Source of the DNA: Aphrocallistes beatrix
Lineage: Eukaryota; Porifera; Hexactinellida; Sceptrulophora; Aphrocallistidae
Length of the DNA stretch: 64,000 nucleotides
Assembly (NCBI GenBank): GCA_963281255.1
Contig: OY725497.1
Span: 2,480,001-2,544,000, forward strand
Direction: 5' to 3'
The notes beneath the pieces were generated by a model. It did no database searches. It was not told the origin of the DNA and saw only the letters and a program-made list of their open reading frames with translations. A program made the translations under genes and the position numbers. Of the stretch, positions 21,838 through 34,199 are shown piece after piece. Each line of letters begins with the position of its first letter. Position 1 is the stretch's first letter.

Positions 21838-23156
21838 CAAGCGCGCTTCGCTTGCTTGTGCTGCGCGACTTGTAAACACTTCGTGTTAGCAGTCGCCCTG
21901 CGGACGCTAACAGTTTCTCAATCTAGCCTATTTTGGAAATGTGTTTTATTTATACAAGCACGCTTCGCTTGCTTGCGCTGCGTGGCTTGCGGACACTGTG
22001 TGTCCGCAGAGTCGCCCTGCGGGCGCCTGGAGTCACTCAATCAAATATATTTTGGATTTTTTTTCCTTTAAATAAATATTGTAAACAAAGGTCGACAAAT
22101 AATTTCTTATGGATCCGAAAATATAATATTCAAAATCTACAGCACTACAAACCCCATGTCAACCGTTGGAAGCTAGATTCTAGCCCATTTTTGTAATTTG
22201 TTTACTTTATGTATCTAAGGTAAACAAAATTAAACAAATAATTCATTATATCGATCTGAAAATATGATATTCGAAATCTAGACCCCTAAAAACCCCATGT
22301 CAACCGTTGGAGGCTATTTTCTAGCATATTTTTGAGATTTGTTTACTTTATGTATCTATTGTAAACAAAAGTAAACAAATAATTCATTATATCGATCTGA
22401 AAATATGATATTCGAAATCTAGACCCCTAAAAACCCCATGTCAACCGTTGGAAGCTATTTTCTAGCATATTTTTGAGATTTGTTTACTTTATGTATCTAT
22501 TGTAAACAAAAGTAAACAAATAATTCATTATATCGATCTGAAAATATGATATTCGAAATCTACACCCCTAAAAACCCCATGTCAACCGTTGGAAGCTAGT
22601 TTCTAGCATATCTTTGAGATTTGTTTACTTTATGTATCTAATGTAAACAAAAGTAAACAAATAATTTATCATATACATCTGAAAATATGATATTCGAAAT
22701 CTACACCCCTGAAAACCCCATGTGACCCGTTGGAAGCTAGTCTCTAGCATTATTTTCAAAATTAATCAAATGGTGTGAAAATATGTATATAAAGGTGTGA
22801 AAATATGCAGATAATCTTTTTTATAGCCATACACTATAATACATTTAAGATATCAAACATAAGTTGTGGCTTTGAAGTATTAATAACAATGACGATCTAT
22901 TTATTGTAGTGTCGTACTTGTACAATGATTTCTATTGTAATAGTGTAGTCATTTATTTTGTATAGAAAAGGTGCGAAAAATGGTTTTCCATTTTTTTTGC
23001 AGAGGTGTGAAAATTTCGCTTAGATCTTAGAACTTAATCGTAGATTCATCATTTGAAACCTACATGCCAATTTTCGTATCTCTACGACTTGCCAATTCTT
23101 CAATCAATTCGAACAAACAAACAAACAAACAAATCCTAGCATTTTAATATATAAGA
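21838..23156 (-). mobile_element. Helitron-like element, long family, with 141-bp repeats
   Basis: Minus-strand element. The 5' terminus TCTTATATATTAAAATGC follows an A at 23157 (A|TC), then come a (GTTT)n run and CGAATTGATTGAAG. The body holds five 141-bp repeats. The 3' end is a GC-rich palindromic tail, present twice in tandem (ends near 21955 and 21838). A|TC at the 5' end and a hairpin-rich tail at the 3' end are Helitron traits. No ORF. Confidence 0.75.
22080..22790 (-). repeat. Tandem array, five 141-bp units
   Basis: The marker CAACCGTTGG (or a variant) occurs at 22160, 22301, 22442, 22583 and 22724, exactly 141 bp apart. Each unit contains GTAAACAAAAGTAAACAAA and GATTTGTTTACTTTATG. 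Confidence 0.9.
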
Positions 23157-23158
23157 TA

Positions 23159-24853
23159 CAGTAAACTAGGATAAGACATACTCAGCTTAAGACGTACACT
23201 CGCTAAATACATACTCTTTTCCAATAACGGATTTTCTTGCCCATCTAATAAGTTATAAATGAATCGGATAAGATGTACTCAGATAAAACGTGCTTTCGGA
23301 CAAGACGTACTAAATTTCTATTCCCAAATAGCAAAATTCATTTATTTCAATTCGGTTAGTACGTACCCTCAAAAAACATATTAGTCAGGTGAATATGATG
23401 CATGACCCAAAAAAATTGCAAGAAATTGTTTTATTGCATTTTTCCGTCCTATCATGTCTGAGTAACATACTAAAAGTTTACCGAAATCGGAATATCCGAA
23501 AGTGATTTGGCACGACCCCATCTTTGACCCCGGACTATAAAAGTCGCCGATTTTGAAAACTGAAATTTAACCTTTCAAATGATTAATCAGTTTTATTGTT
23601 ATATTCGCGCTCAGCATCAAATTTCAGGTGAGAGGGCAGGAAAGCGGGCTTCTTATTTATGATGAATTCCTATCCAGAATTTACATTTAATATTAACTCT
23701 AGCCTATTATCTAATGAAGCCACCGAATATGTTCACTTTTTAGAGGTGATATCCAATGCAATTTGGTCAATTGGGACCAGATTAGGTGTTCACATTTCAC
23801 TTTTCAGAGGTGTTCACAAGTTGGAGGTTAATTAATATGTAACAGAATGGGGAAAATTTGGGACTGAGAAAAAGTGTTCATATTTTGGAGGTGTTCACTT
23901 GTTAGAGGTGTTCACTTTTGGAGGTTTTACTGTACTACCCAATACAAAAGCAAAACTTCAATCTTGCGATCAAGGGATAATTTACTACCTGAAATCTCAC
24001 TACCATCAGCATTTAGTGAAATGATTATTACTTTGTATGGATGCTGGAGTAGAACTGAAAATATATGTTCTTGACGCTATGTAGTGGCTCAAACTTGCGT
24101 GGGATAGAGTTACGCCTGACACTATTCGAAATTGCTTTCTAATTGTAAGTTTCAAATTACCACTACCTCTCTGAATGTTCCAGAATATGTTAATACTTGT
24201 TATCATGAGAATACAGAACTGGATATTCTGTTTGGACAGTGCAAGTTACATGATATCATTGTTGAGAGTTCTCCCAAAGAATATATAACGATTGACGCTG
24301 ACATCGCTATCGATGGTGCTTTTACAAATTAAGAAATTGTCAGGATGGTACATGATGTTACGCCGGAAGAACCATCTACCTGTACGCTAAATCTGGAGTA
24401 AGATGAGTCCGTTGAGCTGGAGGAATTACTGTTCTCTCGTACCATGTCCCAACAGAGTTCAATTACTGACTTTTTGTGGTATGTAATATCCGCAATGTGT
24501 CAAAATTCCACTATATACATAGTATACGTATGTACATACAGTCGACTCCGCTTAATAGGGCCACATCGGTCAGAGGACATTTTGACCAGATTAAGCGGAG
24601 AATCCTATTAACCGAAAATATTTTGTATTAGCTTCTATGTGTGAGAGCTATTCCGGTCCTGCCAAAAGTGGCCCGATTAAGCGGTTGACCCGATTAAATA
24701 GTGGCCCTATTAAGCGGAGTCGACTGTACATCAACATTTTGAAGTTCCTTTAGTAAATTAGTGAAAATTTCACCAATTCGGATAAGACATAATTCGGTTA
24801 TTAAGTACATTTTTCAATTTCCCCTCTGGGTACGTCTTATCCGAGTTCTACTG
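23159..24853 (+). pseudogene. Tigger/pogo relic with CAGTARAACT ends
   Basis: Inverted ends CAGTAAACTAGGATAAGAC (23159) and, inverted, CAGTAGAACTCGGATAAGAC (24853), with TA on the left. Broken plus-strand frames at about 23945-24170 give LQSCDQGIIYYLKSHY, then LKIYVLDAM and AWDRVTPDTIRNCF, the region after the second catalytic Asp in Tigger transposases. The catalytic core itself is lost: 23720-23940 is instead a half-MITE with GAGGTGTTCAC repeats. A smaller MITE (24539-24726) is inserted near the right end. Confidence 0.7.
24539..24726. mobile_element. Pogo-type MITE CAGTCGACTCCGCTTAAT (188 bp)
   Basis: Perfect inverted ends CAGTCGACTCCGCTTAATAG with TA on both sides (24537-24538, 24727-24728). 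Sister copy at 33175-33345; single ends near 46660 and 61925. Confidence 0.9.
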
Positions 24854-24855
24854 TT

Positions 24856-25250
24856 AATATTGTAAACAAAAGTTAACATAGTATTTTCTCGCATAGATCC
24901 TAAAATATAATATTCTAGATCTGCACTCCTGACGCACTATAATATAATTGAGACATCTATATAAGTTATTGCTTTGAAGTATTAATAACAATGACAGCCT
25001 ACAATAGTGCTGCCGTACAATGATTCTATTGTGAGAGTGAAGCCGTACATTGAATTGTATAGAAAAGGTGTGAAAAGTTGTTTTCCATTTTTTGCAGAGG
25101 TGTGAAAATTTCGCTTAGATCTTCGAAATTAATCGTAGATTCATCATTTGACACCTACATGCCAATTTTTTATCTCTACGACTTGCCAATTGGACAAACA
25201 AACAAACAAACAAACAATAGGAAAAATCCTAGCGTTTTAGTATATAAGAT
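24856..25250 (-). mobile_element. Helitron-like element, long family, partial
   Basis: The 5' terminus is at about 25249 (plus strand ..GTTTTAGTATATAAGAT), followed by (CAAA)n and the same 5' module as 21838-23156. Only part of one 141-bp unit remains and the 3' tail is absent. Confidence 0.7.
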
Positions 25251-25510
25251 ATCATTGAGTCTAGTAGTCACTTTGATAAACCGCAAACATATATATTTCA
25301 ACTTGACAGGATCGAAATGCTCGTCCTGACATTCTCATAAATTTAAAACATGGAATTTAGCAATATATTGTTATCAAAAGTGATTAATTCATTGGCAAAG
25401 TAAGCATTTATGTTGTTGAATAAGTAAACTAGGTTACAGTTAGGTAAAGATATTTTTGTAGTCACTCTGATCATGCTGGTTTTGATTGGAAAACTGGTCA
25501 TACCAGTATT

Positions 25511-25592
25511 TGGCTGATCCACAGCATTCTATATACTAAGACAATGGCACTCTATTCAAAATCTGGACCATGGATGGCAATTACCATGGGCT
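25511..25592 (+). repeat. Inverted repeat arm, partner at 27491-27569
   Basis: About 80 bp (ACTCTATTCAAAATCTGGAC .. CCATGGATGGCAATTACC) is repeated in inverted orientation at 27491-27569 with few differences. The pair encloses a THAP relic and a MITE. Confidence 0.75.
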
Positions 25593-25861
25593 TTCAAAAT
25601 ATCATGTATTGTTATATTGCCTTTCATTACTATTCTAAAGTACTCTAATGTAACATTTGATTGATTTTAATGATTTCGGACCACCCAATCCATTTAAAAT
25701 TAACATACAAGTATTTTTATACACTTTAATTGTAAAATCACAATCAATACACTACTAAATATAAATAAATAAATAGATAAAGTGTGACAATTCATTTATA
25801 ACTAGACTAGATTCTTCATTCTCTCTCTCTCTCTCTAAAACAAAATAACATAGAAAAAATA

Positions 25862-26045
25862 CAGTCAGGGCCGCTTATTGTGAACCACCAGGGGACCAAA
25901 AATATGTTCATAAGAGATACTCTTCATATTAAGCGAACTTGATTCAATACAAATCCAATCTAAAAAAAGGAATCCGGACCAGGAGGTTAGTTCATAATAA
26001 ACGAATGTTCATATTAAGCGGGTTCATAGTAAGCGACCCTGACTG
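25862..26045. mobile_element. TA MITE CAGTCAGGG (184 bp)
   Basis: Inverted ends CAGTCAGGGCCGCTTATTGT and CAGTCAGGGTCGCTTACTAT with TA on both sides (25860-25861, 26046-26047). Decayed sister at 2400-2576. Confidence 0.88.
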
Positions 26046-26508
26046 TAGTTAGATATTTTTAGCTTAAGTGTTATCTCTATTTCATCACTACGAATGTAGA
26101 CTTCAGAAGAATGACATGATGCTCTAAATCGTTAAATTGGAAGCAACTTCTAGAATTTTAGTATACTCACTCTCTAAACCAATACTATTTTTTATCTTAG
26201 CATTAGTGAATTACCTTCTCATTTTTAATAATTTCAAATAATTCGACTTCTTTAATGATATTTTCCAATGACATGGTATCGGTTAGTGAGTGGCAGGATA
26301 GTTCAATTTTGTTTGTTTCCTTATAAAAAGCCTTGTAATATAAATTTTCATTAATAATTATTGAACGTTCAATTGTAGAAATTTCATTATGATATTGTAT
26401 CTTAAGAAAAAAGATGACCGTTGAATTTGGTCAATAAATAACCCACCGACAGGGAGTTCGACTAGATGCAATTTAGAATTAATACAATTAAGAGTAGAAA
26501 TAGTAAAC

Positions 26509-26992
26509 TTAGCTTCTGTTTCTTTGAATTCCGCAAGACTTTTCTGATATGCTTCTTATATCCTCCTTTACTCCTTGCCATATAAGAGATAGTCTTTGAC
26601 AACTAACAGTAGCGTCCGTCAGATAACTAAGACAGTTAGGAAAGACGCTAGGGACTGCACCCTTCTTGAGACCCACTTTCTTCCTTTCCGTCTCAATCAT
26701 CCTCAATCCATCTGAGAATTGAATGGTCATTTCGATGTCTTCTTCATGGAAATGGTGTATGCAGACCTTGAAATAAAAAAAACAAATTACTATAGAGTAT
26801 TGTGATTAAGTGTATTTTCCAACATACCCTCAATCGTTAGTTCATCTCGTATTCTTCTCTCCCTCGAGGTATAGCTCGGAACCATTTTTCACGAGTCTCA
26901 TTGTCAGCAGGGAAAGAGGAAACAGGTATTAATTCATCTTATCACAATATTTTGACTTACAACCAGGTACCAGACGAGCCATGTTGAAAAGT
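26509..26992 (-). pseudogene. THAP-domain gene remnant, probably two exons
   Basis: Minus strand from 26992: MARLVPGCKSKYCDKMN, a stop, then after a frame change FPADNETREKWFRAIPR and DELTIEG, a plausible donor GGTATGT near 26828, and an acceptor TTTTATTTCAAG near 26768 leading into VCIHHFHEEDIEM and GLKKGAVPSVFPNC, ending at 26509. This is the full THAP order: C-x-C start, FP, W, C-x2-H, closing AVPSVFP. The stop and frame change in the first exon argue for a pseudogene, though a missed micro-intron is possible. It lies between the 80-bp inverted repeats 25511-25592 and 27491-27569. Confidence 0.6.
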
Positions 26993-27490
26993 ATGCTGTG
27001 AATCGAGTAATAGTGAGAATAGGGTAGAATAGAGCAGACGTGATGTGAAGATGAATGTTGAATAGACAAGCGATGTGCAGATAGGCGATTTGAGTCAGTG
27101 ACAATATTTTGAGAACATTTTGAAATATCGTAAAAATATCGTTTTTAATTATTATGGGTGAGCAAAATGTGGTTAGTCATTTTATTCAGTGACGTTTATT
27201 AGACAGAAGTTGACACATATTGGTAAATTCTCAGGCTTATTTCGAAGTAATTACATCAGTGCATCTATTTCCTGAACCCGAGGTTGTAAAAATCAAGATG
27301 TTGTCATTGTAAGGTGATGTATTCTGATATTTTTCACGCATAGATAGATGATGCAAATATCCAGGAAAATGAATTATTTCAGTTTTGGAAAATTATTCCA
27401 AAATATCTTCTAAGTAAGTAGGGAGTATATGAATTTATCATACTTAATCATAAAATCATAAAACTTGGTAAATTAATTGTCTAGAAAGTT

Positions 27491-27569
27491 CCATGGTAAT
27501 TGCCATCCATGGTCCAGATTTTGAATAGAGTGCCATTGCCTTAGTATATAGAATGCTATGGCTGATCCT
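27491..27569 (-). repeat. Inverted repeat arm, partner at 25511-25592
   Basis: Complement of the left arm. The last ~10 bp of the two arms are themselves inverted relative to each other (GGCTGATCC against GGATCAGCC). Confidence 0.75.
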
Positions 27570-27987
27570 TTGGAGTGTATGAGTTTCCCACTCGGCCGAA
27601 AACCCGTCGCCCAGGAATTGTAGTAGCGTCTGTAATATTCGCTGTTCAAAATAAATAATATTTAGTAAAAGTATATGAATAAGCAAACTAATTGAAAAAG
27701 GGTTCAAAATAGTTATTATTCTCTATGATCCAGATTATAATTGGACGCTGCTTTCTTAGCTTTACCCAAGTCAATATTATTCTGGATGTAAGAATAACAT
27801 GGAGTTGATTGAGAAAATTAGCTTTGCATGTGAGAATTGATGGTAGAGTTGTTTGGGTAGAAATATTTCCCTTATTTTTTCCTTGAAATATGAAACAGTT
27901 GAGAACTTACCAAATAGTTTAGTCATGGATGAGATTAGTTTTCTTGTTAGAATGTGTACTTTAGGTTCCTCGTGATGAAGTAGTGTA

Positions 27988-28463
27988 CAGTACCCGGACA
28001 AAAGTATTCGACCACCACGAAAACCTCCATACAAATAGTATTAAAGTGGGTCTATTTATAATGGATTATGTACTCAAACTAAGAAATATTATATTTTTGA
28101 TTTCTAATTCGTAAACTACACATCCAAAATACCCATTTTTGAAGCTTTCAACACAAATACTAGTTCCCATGTAGAAAATTATCAAAGTGTGCCACTTTGT
28201 GTTACTAATCGCCATCATATTTAATGGCCCTAACTAGGGACAAGTAGCATCAGGTATCGGAGGTAGATTTTTCTAAACTTTGTAGTTAGCAATTGAGTAG
28301 AAGCTCTCAATTATGAGTAATTAGAATGTGTAGATTAGGAATTTGAGATCAAAAGTAGAGTATTTCTTACAGTTTGAGTACATATTTCAATGTCGATAAA
28401 CTCACTTTAATACTATTTGTATGGCGGTTTTCGTGGTGGTCGAATACTTTTGTCCGGCTAGTG
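27988..28463. mobile_element. Tc1-type MITE (476 bp)
   Basis: Ends CAGTACCCGGACAAAAGTAT and, inverted, CACTAGCCGGACAAAAGTAT, flanked by TA (27986-27987, 28464-28465). The subterminal ~60 bp are also inverted (GTGGTGGTCGAATAC, ACTATTTGTATGG). No ORF. Confidence 0.85.
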
Positions 28464-28724
28464 TATTTATTTCAGAAATACAGGTTTACCGAATGGTAGA
28501 ATAAAAGATATATTTCAGTTTTAAAAATTATAAGATCCTCTATACAAACCCGGTGTAATCTGCCTAAGCTTTGGCGGCATAGCTAGCTGTATTAAGGATC
28601 ACATGAAAAGTACACCCTGCTGTGTTTAAGCCTAAGTTCCTTTTTTTAAAGTGGGTATACAATCCATTGTGCTTCCCCATATATACAGAGATTAACGTTT
28701 ATAGTATATTAATATCTCTGCAAC

Positions 28725-29140
28725 GAATCGATTGAAAAAACTGCAAGGCACAGAAAGCTGATTTTTGGCATGTTGGAGTCTTGGCTATGGAACTAAGCTC
28801 TGACCTCAGACAAAAAAAAGTCGACTCATCATGGAATTATGACGTCATTGCCACCTATTTATAATTCGAAATTTCAGTTTTTTTACATTAACTCAGTAAT
28901 GTTAGGTGATAGTGGACCTAGGTGATCTCATCAAAAAATAATGACTTCATCACCCTGTTATGACATCATCATTACGCATCAAAAATTTACAAATTTTCCG
29001 AGTGATATCGATTATAAGAAGTAAGACAGACACATTTAGAGATGTTATCTACCTTATAATTAATAAGTTTGAGCATATGCGCCAAAAGGGTGCCTCCGGC
29101 GAACACAAAGTGTCCGCCTGCCGCGCTGTGCCTTGTAATT
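28725..29140 (+). mobile_element. Helitron-like element, short family
   Basis: 5' module GCAACGAATCGATTGAAAAA near 28728, middle block with TGACGTCATT, and a GC-rich tail ending GCTGTGCCTTG at about 29136. Confidence 0.65.
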
Positions 29141-29289
29141 TATAATGACCGCTGTTTTAGTGACGGCACAACTGTATTGCTTAGAAATATTGCTATTAGG
29201 TAACAATTTTTTGAACAATCCAAATCCGTGACTGTTGCTTCAAATGAAATATTGTGCTCCAAAATAAAATCTGTAAAAAATACTTCAGC

Positions 29290-29711
29290 TTAGGTAACCA
29301 ATCTTTGAAGTGTAGAATGATTAGAACTATTAAGCGAGCTTAAAGATTGGCAACCTTGAATAGCCTTTAAAGGTCGTTGATGCTGGATTCCAGCGATGCG
29401 TCTCTGTACATCTTTCTTCCCTTGCTAGGATATTTTGAAATTTTTAATACCTAAAATGAAATAAAATGACATATAGGTAGACAGGAGTTGCAGTGCCAAC
29501 AGGAGTAGCACTCAATTTGGTCAAATGAGGACTATTATAATGACCACAAGGAGACTTATTTGATGTTAGGAATTCATCCACTGTGGAATGTAATTGGTGA
29601 ATCTAAAATATCCAATTTTCATTGAATTTAATATACAGATGTGGGATCACTGTTTATTGAATGCCCCAAGTACTTGCTTCCTTCACTGGGAGCCCCAAAT
29701 AAATGAACCAT
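29290..29711 (-). CDS. Possible gene tail, three phase-0 exons
   Basis: Minus strand. Exon a (29711-29637, 25 codons, ATG-started) ends at a GTATAT donor; exon b (29602-29471, 44 codons) follows an ATATTTTAG acceptor; exon c (29424-29290, 44 codons plus stop) follows an ATATCCTAG acceptor. All three are whole numbers of codons and keep phase 0. The predicted peptide has Ser/Thr/Pro-rich disorder (SPHLTKLSATPVGTATPVY) followed by a basic stretch GKKDVQRRIAGIQHQRP. I do not recognise it. The weak point is the donor of exon b (GTCATT). It could be the C-terminus of a longer host gene with upstream exons beyond the adjacent repeats, or chance. Confidence 0.3.
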
Positions 29712-29886
29712 AGATCATCGATAATAATCGATGCAACTTAACATTGTTGAACCGTGTATGCAGAATGTTGCAAGCAGCAAAGTTTCAAAGCTTCCTTAAA
29801 GTAGAGTAATGTTTTGTTTCATTAAGGATACCGCCCTTGATAAACTTTGGCTGGCGTAAAAAAAACGGCAAAATTTTTATTGTTAA

Positions 29887-32295
29887 GGTTGGCCTTTCCT
29901 ATAATAGCTAACTTGTGACTTTTTCAAACTATTCATTTAAATTTTTCAGTGCAGATTTGAATTGTAGAGTTATCTGCAAAACTGCATTGATAATTGAAAT
30001 ATTGCAACAGATAAAAATTTTTTGGAAAGATTTTGGTCATTTACAAGGAAGAAATCGGGCACAATATGCATACAATCCTTTAGAAACTTTTCGAATTCAT
30101 TCATAAATTGATGATCTAACTAATGAACAGACATATTTTTGAAATTTTGAAAATTGTTAAAAATACACACCAAAACACCAGAGGAATTTTATTTTTAGTA
30201 ATTTTGACACTATTTTTTACATAATTCTCTTTTTATTTGTATAATCAAAAATCTGTCTGTTCATTTTGTCCTACTCTTCGAGATCTATCAAAAACCGTTG
30301 AGTTTTCGCTCCTATGTTGAATTTACAAAAGGTTATCACCTTTATAATTGCTGAAAAAAATGCTCAAAATGCTGAAATTGCTAAAAAAAACTCAGAAAAT
30401 AGGATTTTAAAAATATCTATATAAGTCCCTCAATTTCCATTAGTTTTAACTGCTTTGGAATATTAAATAACATGCAAGTATCCTTATTCGACAACTTATA
30501 GCAGTACTTAAGGTTGGACCTTTCCTATAATAGCTAACTTTTGACTTTTTCATCCGATTCATTTAATTTTTTCAGTGCAGATTTGAATCGCAGAGTTATC
30601 TGCAAAACTGCATTAATATTTGAAATTGTTCAAACGATAAAAAAAAATTTTTAAACTTTTGGGCAATTTACAGGGAAAAAATCTGAAACAATATTCCTAC
30701 GATCTTTTAGAAACTTTTCAAATTCATTCATAAATCGATATTCTAATTAATGAACGGACAGATTTTTGAAATTTTTAAAATTTTTTAAAATTCACGCCAA
30801 AACACCCGAGGTTTATTATTTTTCGTAATTTTGACACTATTTTTTTTATAATTCTCTTTTTATTCCTAATATCAAAATTCTGTCTGTTCATTATGTTCTA
30901 CTCTTCGAGATCTATCTGAAACCGTTGAGTTTTCGCCCCTAGTTTGGATTTTCAAAAAGTTATCAACTTTATAATTGCTGAAAAAAAAGTCCCTGAAAAT
31001 AGGTTTCAAAAAATATTTATATATGCCCCTCAATATCCATCGGTATAAAACTGCTTTAGAATATTAAATAGCATACAAATATCCATATTTGACAACTTAT
31101 AGCAGTACTAAACTTCAAAATATGGTATATGAAAATTTTTCACCGTCAAAAGTGTGAATAAGTGGTCATTGATGGCTAGGCCCCCAAAAATAGCCACATT
31201 CAATAGTGTCCGCCGGAATCCCTGATCAATAACTTTTTTTAACCATGTCAGATCATTATTTGAACCCTCAATTCGTGTCCCTCATTGAATTTCCAGCAAT
31301 TTGATATGTATATTGACCATAGTTGGACAATCTTTTGGATGTCCGTGCATAGCAACGGCCAGGAATTTTTTCACATTCCAGGTCGTTGCTAGGGAGCCGC
31401 AGTCAAAAAATTTCTCCGAATGTGTCCAATATATATATCAAATTGTTGGAAATTTAATGTTGACCATGAATTTAGCATCAAAATTATGATCTGACATTGT
31501 TTGAAGAAGTTATTGATATGAGACAAAAATGTGTCCTTCTTTGGGCGACACCAGGTGGTTCAAGTGGCTCTAAGTGGCAAAATATTGGCTTTGAAATTCT
31601 GAAAATCGAAATTGAGGTTTAGAACCCCTTTAGGTATCTAAAATGGTTAAAAAGTTCTTTTGGTTGATTTTTGATAAAAAACAAAATTCCCATACTTCAA
31701 AATATGGTATATCAAAAAATTTCACCATCAAAAGTGTGAAAAACTGGTCAATGATGACTGGCTAACAAAAATAACCACATTCGATAATATCCTCCGGAAT
31801 CCCTGATCAATAACTTCTTTGAACCATGTCAGATCATCATTTTAATGCTAAATTCGTGCTCAGAACTAAATTTCCAGTAATTTTATATATTTATTTGACC
31901 ATATTTGGAGATTTTTTGGATGTCCGTGCATAGCAACGGCCATGAATTTTTCCACATTCCTGACTGTTGCTAGGAACCCGCAGCCAAACAATTTCTCCAA
32001 ATGTGTCTAATATATATATCAAATTGCTGGAAATTTAGTGCTGAGCACGAATTTAGCACTAAAATGATGATCGGACATGGTTCAAAGAAGTTATGGATAT
32101 GATACATTCAATTCAAAAATGTGTCCTTTATTGGGCGACACCAGGTGGTGCAAGTGGCTCTAAGTGGAAAAATATTAGCATCGAAATTTCAAAATCGAGA
32201 TTGATGTTTAGAACCCCTTTAGGGATCTAAAAATTTTAAAAAGGCCTTTGGCAAATTTTTGATAAAAAACAAAATGCCCATAGGAAAGGCCAACC
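29887..32295. mobile_element. TTAA-type family B, copy 2, partly duplicated (2.4 kb)
   Basis: Left end GGTTGGCCTTTCC after TTAA (29883-29886); right end GGAAAGGCCAACC at 32295, with the right TTAA lost. A second left end with its own TTAA starts at about 30508, and the internal hairpin block occurs at 31280-31460 and again at 31850-32060, so this copy is a partial tandem duplication. No ORF. Confidence 0.75.
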
Positions 32296-33174
32296 AGCGG
32301 TCTACCATCTGATAGTACTAGTTGGACTGTATTTATTTTGAATTTTATGAGTTAACCCCCTCAAGTTGAGCGTTAATAAAAATTGAAAATTATTGGAGGT
32401 TTTTGACGCATTCACCAATTAGGTTTTAACTTATTTGATAATTTTTTAATGATATGGAACTTAACATTGTTTTGCCACCGTTGGAGATTATATAACCATA
32501 AGATTTAGAAGAATGGCCAAATAAAATCCAAACAAAATAGCTCTATAAGGGAGTTCATTTATATAATGCTCGGGAAATCGATTGTTTAATATCAAATATT
32601 TAGCAATCACTGGATCAGAAATAAAATTCAGATCGTTTCAAAAAAAAAATTATTCGGATCCGACCATTTGTTCGTGATATATCGCTTACAATAGGTAAAG
32701 TTCGGGCATAACATTTATATATGTTCGCGAAAGAGGCCGATGTCACATCTTAAAAACTATTGAAGATACATAATCTATTATATTCTTAAATAAAAGGTAC
32801 GTATATGCGAAAATATATAGGTTCCTCAAACATTCTTTGTCAAAAAATAAATATTTATCGACTTCTCATTGATTTAATTGTACGTAATACAAATTCAATG
32901 GAGCACTTTGAATATATTAGAAAATGGCGGATATAATCATTAATATGTATCCAAATGTGGCCATTATGCTAAATAATGAATACAATTGTCGTTAATGTGT
33001 ACAGAAAAATTGGAGAGCTTTTGAAAATTATTTTTAAAGTTCTGGCCTTGGACCTCTCAGATTCGGTCAAAAACCGCCATTTAGAGTCCAAAAAGCGATA
33101 TCACTCTATCTCTGTAAATATTACCCCAAATTCTTTGTTCTCACTTCCTAATATACTATTTATGAGGGTACATA

Positions 33175-33345
33175 CAGTCGACTTCGCTTAATAGGGTCAC
33201 ATCGGTCAGAGGATATTTTGGCCCGATTAAGCGGAGAATCCTATTACCCGAAAATATTTTTGTATTAGCTTCTATGTGTGAGAGCTATTCCGGTCCTACC
33301 AAAAGTGACCCGATTAAACAGTGACAAATTAAGCGGAGTCGACTG
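33175..33345. mobile_element. Pogo-type MITE CAGTCGACTTCGCTTAAT (171 bp)
   Basis: Inverted ends with TA on both sides (33173-33174, 33346-33347); inserted in the giant-foldback relic. Confidence 0.9.
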
Positions 33346-34199
33346 TATATGATTCATTGATAATAATTGCACTAAATCCTATGGAATGTAACTTTTAGAG
33401 TTTTGTCATATGATGACGTAGCATTTTTCGAAATCCTAAGTTGGAAACTAAAAGTCGTAGACTTTCGCTCTAACTTCCTAATTTACTTTTTGGAAGTTCT
33501 TTATTCATTATAAACTGATAGATTATACTTCGTAGTACTAGGAATATGAATTAGTATTCACAATTATCTCAAAATATTCGGAGTCAGGGTCCTCAAGGAA
33601 ATTTATGGATTTTCAGTGTACTCTTGTTATATTATGTAATTATTTGGTTCGAATATACCTAAATCAGCAGTATAAATGCGAATAAATGTCTGTGAATACT
33701 TTAGTTCATTTTTAATAACACATTTACATTCTTCTTCTTAAAATCTAAACTTAAAATCTCTATATATCACGGGACTTTAGAAATTCTAAATTGACCGTCT
33801 TTACAGATTTTAAAAGAAAATGTCAAAATTGGTTTGAGATAGAGGTTTGAAAATTTCAAGAGTTGTTCCATATCATTAGACGATGAACGTAGGACCACTT
33901 TATTTTCGATATCTTATAACTGGTGATTTTATTCCTGATTTCTAAAAAAAACAGACATTTTTCGCCGTTTTTTGGCCCTTTTTATTCGGACACCGATAAA
34001 ATTTACAATTTTTGTCATTTTGACTTTCTTCTGGTCCTATGAAGTGGAAATATGGTAGACTATCTATGATTCAATTTTAGAAGCATTTTTTTCGTTGGTA
34101 TGTCCTAAACTATTCTTTGAGTGCCCGGATTTCTACCATTAAGATGTGCTAGCGTAAACGAAAAAAACTTTGAGACATTTTGTCTCAAAAACTAGAAAT

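Larger units (their letters stand above)
29826..34198 (+). mobile_element. Giant-foldback family, left half only
   Basis: Starts at TTAA (29822-29825) with GGATACCGCCCTTGATAAAC and follows the left arm of 15599-18650 through 'agcggtctaccatctgatag' (32297), 'gatccgaccatttgttcgtg', 'tttgagacattttgtctcaa' (34170-34190). It breaks off at ~34198 against a Helitron-like fragment, so the mirrored half is missing. A family-B element (29887-32295) and a pogo-type MITE (33175-33345) are inserted in it. Confidence 0.8.

Noticed and set aside
27777..28034. 85-codon minus-strand ORF at 27.8-28.0 kb
   Set aside because: It ends inside a Tc1-type MITE and has no domain or codon bias.
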